In this document: in pieces, positions 48,785 to 56,037 of the stretch
How the letters are laid out: each line of letters opens with the position of its first letter
Numbering within the stretch: the first letter of the stretch is position 1
Virus record (IMG/VR): IMGVR_UViG_3300047312_000527
Coordinates: 1 to 59,316 of that record
Strand: one strand, 5' to 3'
DNA: 59,316 nucleotides
From: a virus
Translations under genes and position numbers: made by a program
The notes under the pieces: generated by a model
The model's input: the letters and a program-made list of their open reading frames with translations, nothing else
Databases searched by the model: none
What the model was told of the DNA's origin: nothing

Positions 48785-49960
48785 TTATCCGTCCAATTCT
48801 TGTTCATCAACAATATCTTGCTCTGCTAATGTACTCTGGGATGCAGACGTAGCCTTGCCAAACATATCAATATAATACTGCACATCTGATACATCTTCGG
48901 CATCTACAAGCTTAGGGCATTGTAGCAATACTTCAGCGGGCACATCATTTCTCTCTTGGCTAGATTTAAAGCTAACTTCTTCTCCCCCCGTATATTCTAA
49001 ACCAACCTTATAGTTTCCTTTTGACCCAGTTATTCTTCCTGATCTTACTAAAGAATCTAGCATGCCTGAAAATGGAGCAATGCCCATATCAAAAAACAAA
49101 AACATAGATTCAACATTTTGAAATGGCTTAAAGCATTTGTTCTTAACGTTAGAGACATTAACTCTAATACCTATAACATTGTCTAACGAATCTTTAATGC
49201 GCTTTGATGCCCTAGTTTGCATTCTTAGGCTCGCATAGTAAGGAATTGACGTACCGCCGGTTGGACTTTCTGTCGGACCAAACATTACGCCTATCTTACT
49301 TCTTAGCTGGTTAATAAAAATTACACTAACATTATTTTTATCTAATACACCGCCTAATACACGAAGCTGCTCTGATATAACTTTTGCGCGCTCCCCTGGA
49401 CGGGTTACCCCGCCGCCTGCGGCCTTACGAGCCGCTAGTGATAGGTCCATCATATCCACTTCCACGCTTTCACGCTCACTAGGACTAGCTGCGATTGAAT
49501 CATAAACTATAACAATCGGTTTTTCCTTAGCAACCTTTTCTCGTAATACGCGAATAATAGTATGAATCTTAGCAAATCCTTTTTCTAAAGAATCAACTTT
49601 TACTATAATTGTTTGCTTCGCTGACAATCCCGAAACCTTAATGGCAAATTCTTTTGATAAAGAATTCTCTGCATCAATGAAGACCCCAATTCCCCCACAC
49701 TTTTGAACACCGCGCAGAATGTTGGTAGCAAATAAAGTTTTGCATGACGACGACATTCCAAACAACTCTATAATTCGTCCGCTTGGTACTCCCCCGCCGC
49801 AAAATCGGCCAGAGCACGCAAAATTAAGAGCAAGATTTCCTGTATCAATCCATGTAGATACACTATCAATCTTATCTAAAATATCTCCGCCAATATCAGC
49901 GGCCAATCCTTCAAAATCAACTTCTACTTCGTTTCCTTTATCAATTTTCTTTTTTGCCAT
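48785..49960 (-). CDS. uvsX: RecA/UvsX-like recombinase
   Basis: 391 residues. 'IIELFGMSSSCKTLFATN' holds the P-loop (68-75) with Cys73 where RecA has Gly; T4 UvsX also departs from consensus there. 'VFIDAENSLSKEFAIKVSG' (Walker B region), 'IVIVYDSIAA' and the DNA-binding loop region 'INQLRSKIGVMFGPTESPTGG' are RecA-like. The C-terminus is acidic. It should form filaments for recombination-dependent replication with gp32 encoded at 51076. Confidence 0.9.
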   Translation of the reverse strand: MAKKKIDKGNEVEVDFEGLAADIGGDILDKIDSVSTWIDTGNLALNFACSGRFCGGGVPSGRIIELFGMSSSCKTLFATNILRGVQKCGGIGVFIDAENSLSKEFAIKVSGLSAKQTIIVKVDSLEKGFAKIHTIIRVLREKVAKEKPIVIVYDSIAASPSERESVEVDMMDLSLAARKAAGGGVTRPGERAKVISEQLRVLGGVLDKNNVSVIFINQLRSKIGVMFGPTESPTGGTSIPYYASLRMQTRASKRIKDSLDNVIGIRVNVSNVKNKCFKPFQNVESMFLFFDMGIAPFSGMLDSLVRSGRITGSKGNYKVGLEYTGGEEVSFKSSQERNDVPAEVLLQCPKLVDAEDVSDVQYYIDMFGKATSASQSTLAEQDIVDEQELDG

Positions 49961-49970
49961 TACCTATTCC

Positions 49971-50249
49971 TTATCTTAATTTAATTAAACCATCATCTAC
50001 TTCAAAGCTAATTTGAGTCTTGTCATTCTTAATGACCGTAATATGCGCATTCTTTCCTTTGCCGCGAATAATCTCTACATCAACCATACCGCTAATACTC
50101 TGCCCAGACTGGGTAAATATCTTGTGGTATCGTGAAATAGAACAACGTACTCTAGAAACATGGCAGTGCTCTGGATCTACTTCTGCCTCTTTAATAATAG
50201 AATTAATGTTAGTCAGCTTGTTAAGACCTTCAAATTTCATCTCTAGCAT
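49971..50249 (-). CDS. Hypothetical small protein
   Basis: 92 residues, beta-rich C-terminal half ('VDVEIIRGKGKNAHITVIKNDKTQISFEVDD'). An AAGGGA ribosome site precedes the ATG, which overlaps the upstream stop. It lies in a tight operon between gp32 and the recombinase. No family recognised. Confidence 0.6.
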   Translation of the reverse strand: MLEMKFEGLNKLTNINSIIKEAEVDPEHCHVSRVRCSISRYHKIFTQSGQSISGMVDVEIIRGKGKNAHITVIKNDKTQISFEVDDGLIKLR

Positions 50250-50476
50250 GATGCTTTCCCTTTTTTAACTTTGCCTCTAAAAACTTTCATCTCAACCATA
50301 AACTTGTCACAAAACTCATCAAAAAAATCATCTATATTAAAATTATCTTCATTATAAACTAATCTTAACAAAAGATGCTTTTCAATCTTGCCGTCTTTAT
50401 TTTTCTTTGACACTGGTCCAGCGACCATATCAAATGGAGTGTCGGCTTCCTTTACAAATTCTAAACTCTTAATCAT
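50243..50476 (-). CDS. Hypothetical small protein
   Basis: 77 residues from MIKSLEFVKEA, chosen for the short overlap with the upstream stop; an earlier ATG at 50512 would add 12 residues. Mixed alpha/beta with a basic tail (KVKKGKASC). No family recognised. Confidence 0.55.
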   Translation of the reverse strand: MIKSLEFVKEADTPFDMVAGPVSKKNKDGKIEKHLLLRLVYNEDNFNIDDFFDEFCDKFMVEMKVFRGKVKKGKASC

Positions 50477-50660
50477 TGATGTCGCTATCAATTCTATCTT
50501 GCCGCACTTCATTAATTAAATCAGATAGCATCTGCTGCATAGACTGACATTCGTCATTGCTTCCTGTAGCAAAAAATCGCCACTTATCAGCACAATAAAT
50601 CTCTAAACAACTTTCACACCAAGGTTCATCTTCTGTTTCAACAATTCTAATTCTATTCAT
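50469..50660 (-). CDS. Hypothetical small protein
   Basis: 63 residues from MNRIRIVETEDE, chosen for GAGG upstream and an ATGA overlap with the previous gene. Contains 'PWCESCLEIYCADKWRFFATG', which could bind zinc with its three cysteines. No family recognised. Confidence 0.55.
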   Translation of the reverse strand: MNRIRIVETEDEPWCESCLEIYCADKWRFFATGSNDECQSMQQMLSDLINEVRQDRIDSDIND

Positions 50661-50896
50661 TTTTGCACCTCTACGAGCCAACCAAGGGGATTTCCAAAAA
50701 ACCTCGCCGGAGCATTGTGGGGAATCTTAAGCACTTTATTTAGATCGCCCCACTCAACTGAAAGTTTTCTAGAACTTCCTTTTCGCCTAAATTCTATTCG
50801 GTCATGATACATCGTAACAATAACCGGTCCTTTAACTCCAAAGTTATCAGAAACCTCTAACTCTCTCTTCACCGGCTTTTCAAGCTTTGTGGCCAT
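50657..50896 (-). CDS. Hypothetical small protein
   Basis: 79 residues, strand-rich ('VIVTMYHDRIEFRRKGSSRKLSVEWGDL'). AAAGGAAAG before the ATG. It is the first gene of the run 50896-48290 and follows the hairpin at 50914-50970. No family recognised. Confidence 0.6.
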   Translation of the reverse strand: MATKLEKPVKRELEVSDNFGVKGPVIVTMYHDRIEFRRKGSSRKLSVEWGDLNKVLKIPHNAPARFFGNPLGWLVEVQK

Positions 50897-50913
50897 GATA
50901 ACTTTCCTTTATG

Positions 50914-50970
50914 AACTCGCCACTGAAATTATTATAAAAATTCACCTCCTCAGGGCATCAGTGGCGAGTT
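50914..50970. promoter_or_regulatory. 13-bp hairpin between gp32 and downstream genes
   Basis: AACTCGCCACTGA and TCAGTGGCGAGTT pair perfectly around a 31-base loop. On the plus strand it is followed by TGTTTTTT, a terminator for any plus-strand RNA. On the minus strand the loop displays GAGGAGGTG, a strong ribosome-site-like sequence, with no T-run after it. It could regulate the downstream minus-strand genes. Confidence 0.65.
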
Positions 50971-51075
50971 TGTTTTTTAAAGTATGTTAACTAAAGTAAT
51001 TCATTATAAATAACAAGCATAGTGAATTTTATCATCTGTCTATAGCCTGTTTAAATCATTTCAATAGCCAATACT

Positions 51076-51981
51076 TTATAGGTCGTCAATATTAATATTC
51101 TTCAAAAAATCGTCGTCTGTAAGAGCCATGTCTACGTCAGCAGTAGCAAAATCTTCCTTCTTAGACGAAGAAGCGGCCACCTTTGTAACTGTAGCTGGTG
51201 CTTTATCAAATGGAGCACGCTCCACTTTTACAGACTCATCAACCTCTAGACCGCGAAAAATATTTACTTCTTTTAATAGAACGTCAAACGGCTGTGGCTT
51301 CTTCCAAGAATTTAGATCATGGCATTCAGCAAGCCACTCCTTGCAAACCTTCTTATCCTTATGCAAGGGACTTGCGTCCATAAATTCGCTACTCTTCCAG
51401 TTTGGATATTCACCCTTAAGTTCTCGGACGCAATTTAGATCACGGCCAGTTTCAATATCCGTAATATCGCCGAAGCCCTTCTTGTTAAGAAGTGGATTGC
51501 CTACGATTGACTTGATAATGTAAGTGTGAAGTTCTTTTCCTGCACTCAAAATCTTATGAAAGACATCGTACTTTGCTTCGCCCTTTTCGTCAATTTCCTT
51601 GCGGACAACAACATTATAGAAATAACGTTCAACTGGCTTAATAGAACGAGCCTGTGCTTGTAGTTCTTTTACTTGATTTTCACTTAGATCAGGATTCTCT
51701 GACTTCTTCCATAGCGAAGAATAAAATTCGCATACTGGACACTGACCCTGCCACATTCCACCGACTAAATTCTTTGAGCACTGAAATCGCTTACCGTTAA
51801 TAGTATGATTTCTAATAGCCACATAAATTGTATCGTTATCATGGCTAGGAGGAAGAATGCGAACTATTGTGCTGCATTCGCCAGGCGGGAAGCGAACAAA
51901 GTCCTTAAGAAAATTCTTATTCTGTCCATTACCTTCAACTCGCTCCAACTCGCTCTTAAATGCTTCTAAATTAATACCCAT
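51076..51981 (-). CDS. 32: T4 gp32-like single-stranded DNA-binding protein
   Basis: 301 residues from MGINLEAFKSEL, chosen for GGAGAAGAAA upstream. The zinc site is His59, Cys68, Cys81 and Cys84 (in 'GQCPVCEFYSSLW'), with T4 gp32-like spacing. 'VERYFYNVVVRKE' and 'GRDLNCVRELKGEYPNW' fit the OB-fold core, and the acidic tail 'MALTDDDFLKNINIDDL' is the protein-protein interaction arm. It coats single-stranded DNA in replication and recombination and is a strong marker of T4-type phages. Confidence 0.93.
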   Translation of the reverse strand: MGINLEAFKSELERVEGNGQNKNFLKDFVRFPPGECSTIVRILPPSHDNDTIYVAIRNHTINGKRFQCSKNLVGGMWQGQCPVCEFYSSLWKKSENPDLSENQVKELQAQARSIKPVERYFYNVVVRKEIDEKGEAKYDVFHKILSAGKELHTYIIKSIVGNPLLNKKGFGDITDIETGRDLNCVRELKGEYPNWKSSEFMDASPLHKDKKVCKEWLAECHDLNSWKKPQPFDVLLKEVNIFRGLEVDESVKVERAPFDKAPATVTKVAASSSKKEDFATADVDMALTDDDFLKNINIDDL

Positions 51982-52066
51982 TTTCTTCTCCGTATTGTTA
52001 AAAAATTGTTTCTTGATAGTACTTATATCGTCCTGGTTTTTAAAACACATTATATAATTCTGAGAA

Positions 52067-52615
52067 TTATTTACAATCTTGTGTTTTTGCCATTAGCTTA
52101 CCAACAGAATCTTTGCAAAAACTTGCCTGTCTTCGTTCAATTAATTCAAAAATTACATTAACTAGCAAATTTTGTTCCGTAAATGATTGAGTTAATTCAT
52201 CGCATACAAGCGGATCTTCCGTCAAAAACTTAAACCCAGCATCTTTAAACTTCTGCATCTCGCTCTCAACCGATTCTGTAGAATATGCACAATGATGTAC
52301 CCCGCCAATGTTACCTCTATTAGCAACATATTTTGCTACGATGGACTCTGGATCGGAACTAGAAGAAATAAACAAATCTGGCATAGTCTGATACCTAATT
52401 CCATCATGCTCAATAATTCTAGGAGCGTCCTTTTTATCTTTTAGTCCTTTAGGCATCAAGACCGTGCATTTCGTACTTTGCGTGCTTCCATCAGGAAACT
52501 CGGGTTCAAATTTATCTGCTATCTCATAACCAAACAAATTAACAAACATATCGCAGGCTGCGTCATGATTATTGCGGTTGATACGAAAAGCAATATGGTC
52601 TAAAGAATTAATCAT
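52067..52615 (-). CDS. VOC-superfamily (glyoxalase-like) protein
   Basis: 182 residues. 'SLDHIAFRINRNNHDAACDMFVNLFGYEI' and 'GNIGGVHHCAYSTESVESEMQKFKDAG' are the two beta-alpha-beta-beta units, with metal-binding-type His in each, and 'NVIFELIER' near the end supplies a Glu. The family includes glyoxalases, dioxygenases and antibiotic-binding proteins. Substrate not readable. GGAGAAAT precedes the ATG. Confidence 0.8.
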   Translation of the reverse strand: MINSLDHIAFRINRNNHDAACDMFVNLFGYEIADKFEPEFPDGSTQSTKCTVLMPKGLKDKKDAPRIIEHDGIRYQTMPDLFISSSSDPESIVAKYVANRGNIGGVHHCAYSTESVESEMQKFKDAGFKFLTEDPLVCDELTQSFTEQNLLVNVIFELIERRQASFCKDSVGKLMAKTQDCK

Positions 52616-52666
52616 TTATTTCTCCTTGTGTACATTTATCGGAAGATATAAGAAAATATATTAGCC

Positions 52667-53185
52667 TTATTTTCTGCGATTTAATGGCTTACCAGAATCA
52701 GGAATAATTGGCCCGTCATAATAAATTTTTCCATCTTCTGTCGGACTAAACGCCTTGTCCAAACCAGGGACCGCCGCAACAAAATAAATAGGATCTGCAA
52801 CTATGGCAATCCCGTAATCATTTACAACTAAATAATTACCATTGCTCATATCTTGTATAATAGGATATGACTTGCCAATAGTAAATCCTTTTATAGGACT
52901 TCTTCTACCTATCTCTTCCGGCAAAAAAACCTCTCTTCTTATTACTTTTGCCTGCTTCCTATTTGTCTTAGGCAAAACATCAACCTTAATTCCTGAATCA
53001 TACTTCTTCTTTTTTTCTAAATCGCTCAATATTTCATATGCATCGCTCACTTCTCTAAATTTTACGGTGGACGTACCATTATTGCTATCAGGATGATATT
53101 TCTTTGCTAGTTTTTTATATGCTCGCTTAATATCATCCTGTGATGCCGATAATGACAGCTCTAATATCTTATAGAGATCAGCCAT
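52667..53185 (-). CDS. DnaJ-domain protein with unique C-terminal domain
   Basis: 172 residues. Residues 1-66 are a complete J domain with HPD at 31-33 ('LAKKYHPDSNNG'). Residues about 78-150 ('AKVIRREVFLPEEIGRRSPIKGF', 'SYPIIQDMSNGNYLVVNDYGI') recur in the adjacent gene at 53185. J proteins stimulate Hsp70 (DnaK), so this may steer host DnaK to phage targets. The start shares one base with the stop of 53185-53892. Confidence 0.88.
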   Translation of the reverse strand: MADLYKILELSLSASQDDIKRAYKKLAKKYHPDSNNGTSTVKFREVSDAYEILSDLEKKKKYDSGIKVDVLPKTNRKQAKVIRREVFLPEEIGRRSPIKGFTIGKSYPIIQDMSNGNYLVVNDYGIAIVADPIYFVAAVPGLDKAFSPTEDGKIYYDGPIIPDSGKPLNRRK

Positions 53186-53892
53186 TACCGTCTCCTGAGC
53201 GGCTGCATGGAATCTTGAGTTTCAGGAATAATCTCACCGCCATACTGGAGTTTATTCGCCTGCATCATCTGATTTCGCATTTCAGCTTCACGACCCTGGA
53301 TGTACTCGGCGCTTTCCGCTATAGGTCCATCAAATATAATGCCTTTTCCAATACTACTAAAATATGCGGCATTTACAGCCATTTCCATGTTTACATCATT
53401 CACTACTACGTAATTTCCAGCATCAGTTTCTCTAATAATTCCGTACTTTCTACCAGGAGTTAAATTTCTAATCGGACTAGCTCCAGCTATATCAGGCGAA
53501 AATACTTCTTCTCTAATAACTTTAATTTTAGGTTTTGGAGGAGCGACCGGAACTGGCTTGTCAACAACATGTGTTACAAGCTGCGGCTTGTCTTCCTCCG
53601 CAGTAATTCCGCCATCTACTACGCCACTCACACTAAATGAAAACTTACGATTTTTAATCACAATGCCATCTTTAGTTTCTTTAAACGAAACCTTACGCTT
53701 AACATATTCATATGGCTCAACGTCAACAATAAAAATATCTCTACGAGCTAACTGCGATGCAACAAAACTAGCAACCTGCTCTAATGGGACTTCTTCCTCT
53801 TTCTTTCCCAGTGTTTTGCGCATAGTATGGTCTTCTGTGTCATACCTTCCGCTTTCCAATCTCTTATGGTAATGAAATATTAGCTCAAACAT
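53185..53892 (-). CDS. Hypothetical protein sharing a domain with the DnaJ gene
   Basis: 235 residues. N-terminal half (1-120) is unknown, with 'ASFVASQLARRDIFIVDVEPYEYVKRKV'. Residues about 122-195 ('IKVIREEVFSPDIAGASPIRNL', 'KYGIIRETDAGNYVVVNDVN', 'AAYFSSIGKGIIFDGPIAES') align with the C-terminal part of the DnaJ protein at 52667. A Gln/Met-rich tail follows. The shared domain may be a common interaction module. CTAAATAAGGAAAAAG precedes the ATG. Confidence 0.7.
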   Translation of the reverse strand: MFELIFHYHKRLESGRYDTEDHTMRKTLGKKEEEVPLEQVASFVASQLARRDIFIVDVEPYEYVKRKVSFKETKDGIVIKNRKFSFSVSGVVDGGITAEEDKPQLVTHVVDKPVPVAPPKPKIKVIREEVFSPDIAGASPIRNLTPGRKYGIIRETDAGNYVVVNDVNMEMAVNAAYFSSIGKGIIFDGPIAESAEYIQGREAEMRNQMMQANKLQYGGEIIPETQDSMQPLRRR

Positions 53893-53901
53893 ACTTTTTC
53901 C

Positions 53902-54492
53902 TTATTTAGTAATAATACCGACACCATACCGAGTATTAAATTTTTCAAAATTTCTATTTCTAACCTTACAAAATACATTAAATATTTCTGGATTAACGTC
54001 AATGTAATCTACTACAAATATAACATCATAATTTAGTACATCCCAAGCAAAATTCAAGTATTCGCTCATTTTTTCCTTATCTTTTTCTCTTATAAAAACA
54101 ATTTGCGGCCGTTGATCTTTGACTAATTTCTTGAACCCTTCATCTAATTGCCCATAATAAAAGTAAAATTTGTCCTTGTAAACACGTCTTATGTTATGCC
54201 TAGTCATGTTATCTGGGTAATAATCATTTGTCTTATTTTGAAATGCTGTAAAACTCTTGACACTGGGACATCCGCACAAAAAACTACCACTACATATTCC
54301 TAGTCCTAATCCAAACTCTACACAGCTACTCGGGGTAATATCCTGTCCTAAGTAGTAATAAAACGGCAAGTACATCGGATCAGAAAGCTCTGAACTTTTA
54401 TAATCATTTTCGCTATTAAGGCTAAATTTATTCAACAATACACTTGCAATATTATTTTTTTTAAGTTTTTGGCGGATTTTTTCACAGTCCAT
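53902..54492 (-). CDS. Methyltransferase-like protein
   Basis: 196 residues from MDCEKIRQKLKK. 'SSCVEFGLGLGICSGSFLCG' resembles motif I of SAM-dependent methyltransferases, and the later 'VIFVVDYIDVNPEIF' a Rossmann strand, but the second acidic ligand is not obvious. Similar in plan to the 58189 gene. It is divergent from the glycosyltransferase at 54526 with a 33-base gap. Confidence 0.6.
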   Translation of the reverse strand: MDCEKIRQKLKKNNIASVLLNKFSLNSENDYKSSELSDPMYLPFYYYLGQDITPSSCVEFGLGLGICSGSFLCGCPSVKSFTAFQNKTNDYYPDNMTRHNIRRVYKDKFYFYYGQLDEGFKKLVKDQRPQIVFIREKDKEKMSEYLNFAWDVLNYDVIFVVDYIDVNPEIFNVFCKVRNRNFEKFNTRYGVGIITK

Positions 54493-54525
54493 AAATTTAT
54501 CATAGCGAAAGCAGCTAAATATTGC

Positions 54526-55251
54526 ATGATAGAATGCATCCAAGTGTGTGTGAATTACGGAGATTTCTTAGCCTGGACCCTGCCGTTTAACCGAATGCAG
54601 TTTGATAATATGGTAATTGTCACATCGGTAGAAGATACCTTAACTCAAAAAATTTGCGAATACTGGCATGTTCGTTGTATAAAAGTAAGAATCAATAAAG
54701 ATGAAGGTTTCCCAAAAGGAAAACTAATCAATATCGGGTTAGAAAACCTAAAACAAACTGATTGGGTTGTTCATATGGATGCGGACATCTACCTACCCCC
54801 GCACTTCAAGCGAACTATGGAAACCATTACATTAGACAAAGATGCAATCTATCATATGGATAGAATGAATTGTAGTAATTTTGCCGACTGGATTCGCTTT
54901 CTACAAAAACCATTAGTGCAACATGAAAATGATATTTTTGTTCACTCTGGCCCATTTCCTACCGCGACTAGAGTGGCCAGCCTAAGCCGCGACGGAATTA
55001 TAGCTATTGGATTTTTTCAATGTTTTCATCAAGGTACTAAAAACCTTAAGTATAATGAAGAACATACAAGCGCAGCAAGAGGCGACATGCTATTCGGCAT
55101 GAAGTTTCCAAGAGACAAAAGGCAATTCTTACCAGAATGTATTGCTATTCATCTTGAAACTAAAATAAAAGAAGGCGAACCACATGGACAAAACTGGGAT
55201 GGACGCAAGACTCCACCATTCACTATAGATGGACCGTCCAATGCAAAATAA
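54526..55251 (+). CDS. Glycosyltransferase (GT-A fold)
   Basis: 241 residues from MIECIQVCVNYGDFL. 'MVIVTSVEDTLTQKICEYW' and 'KGKLINIGLENLKQTDWVVHMDADIYLPPHF' show the nucleotide-sugar fold and the DxD metal motif (HMDADI). The C-terminal part, with Lys, His and Trp, would hold the acceptor. It probably belongs with the methyltransferases around it in glycan modification. Confidence 0.8.
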   Translation: MIECIQVCVNYGDFLAWTLPFNRMQFDNMVIVTSVEDTLTQKICEYWHVRCIKVRINKDEGFPKGKLINIGLENLKQTDWVVHMDADIYLPPHFKRTMETITLDKDAIYHMDRMNCSNFADWIRFLQKPLVQHENDIFVHSGPFPTATRVASLSRDGIIAIGFFQCFHQGTKNLKYNEEHTSAARGDMLFGMKFPRDKRQFLPECIAIHLETKIKEGEPHGQNWDGRKTPPFTIDGPSNAK

Positions 55252-55552
55252 CAAAAAGCACAATCCGGAACTACTCAATCACATAACCGTTCGTCATAAA
55301 AACGAAAAGGTGGAATTTGTTTACTTATCAGAACAAAAAAAGGACGCCAAAAAAACGTTTCATCAACTATGCCATCACTTTGATGGGGCTGGATATAATC
55401 CATGCGTAATCAATGATGAAAATGGAAATCAATTAGCTAAGCTTATATCGGTTTACACCGGCAAGAAAGCCAAGTCAGCATTAGGTGATTTCTGGGGCGG
55501 ATTATTCCTCGGAGCAACGGTCACTGCTCTTATTGTTATATGCATACTATAA
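55241..55552 (+). CDS. Hypothetical protein with C-terminal membrane anchor
   Basis: 103 residues from MQNNKKHN (an ATG 4 codons earlier at 55229 is also possible). Soluble basic domain followed by a C-terminal hydrophobic tail 'GLFLGATVTALIVICIL' at the end, a tail-anchored arrangement. Overlaps both neighbours (TAATG with the next gene). Confidence 0.6.
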   Translation: MQNNKKHNPELLNHITVRHKNEKVEFVYLSEQKKDAKKTFHQLCHHFDGAGYNPCVINDENGNQLAKLISVYTGKKAKSALGDFWGGLFLGATVTALIVICIL

Positions 55553-56037
55553 TGTTAAATTTCACAGAATGGCTCACTTTTAATGAAGGTCTAAAAATTA
55601 TAAACGTAGACCCAGAAGAAGACTGGGAAATGGGACAAGAGGCAGAAAATATCGCTCACAAAGTCAACATACACATTTCTAGAAATAAAAACCTAACCCT
55701 AGTAGCGCTAAATGATCAGGAAGAAGTAATAGGAGCAGTCTATACTTCATATGAAAAAGACCACAGCGCATCAGAAAATGCGGGCGAGGAAATGTTCCAT
55801 TTTGATTTTGACGTGGTGGTAGATCCTAGGTGGCAAGGATATGAAATGGTAGGAATAAAACTAATAAAGGCCGCAGAACAGGAAAGAAAGCATTTAGATA
55901 TTATGTATGGCCATAAATCATACACCAGAACATGGGTTGTGAACCCGCGATTAGCTAAAATACTTCAACATCCAAGGTTTGGATATGAATCCGAAGGTGA
56001 ACACGAAGGCGGATCTCACCACCTAACAAAGTATTAA
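55552..56037 (+). CDS. GNAT-like acetyltransferase with capsid-targeting-like N-terminus
   Basis: 161 residues from MLNFTEWLTFNEG, which resembles a T4 capsid-targeting peptide. 'LTLVALNDQEEVIGAVYTSYE', 'FHFDFDVVVDPRWQGYEMVGIKLIKAAEQ' (acetyl-CoA loop region) and 'NPRLAKILQHPRFGYESEG' follow the GNAT order, although the usual R/Q-x-x-G-x-G/A is only loosely matched. Target unknown. It ends convergent with the Hsp20 gene, overlapping by 4 bases. Confidence 0.68.
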   Translation: MLNFTEWLTFNEGLKIINVDPEEDWEMGQEAENIAHKVNIHISRNKNLTLVALNDQEEVIGAVYTSYEKDHSASENAGEEMFHFDFDVVVDPRWQGYEMVGIKLIKAAEQERKHLDIMYGHKSYTRTWVVNPRLAKILQHPRFGYESEGEHEGGSHHLTKY

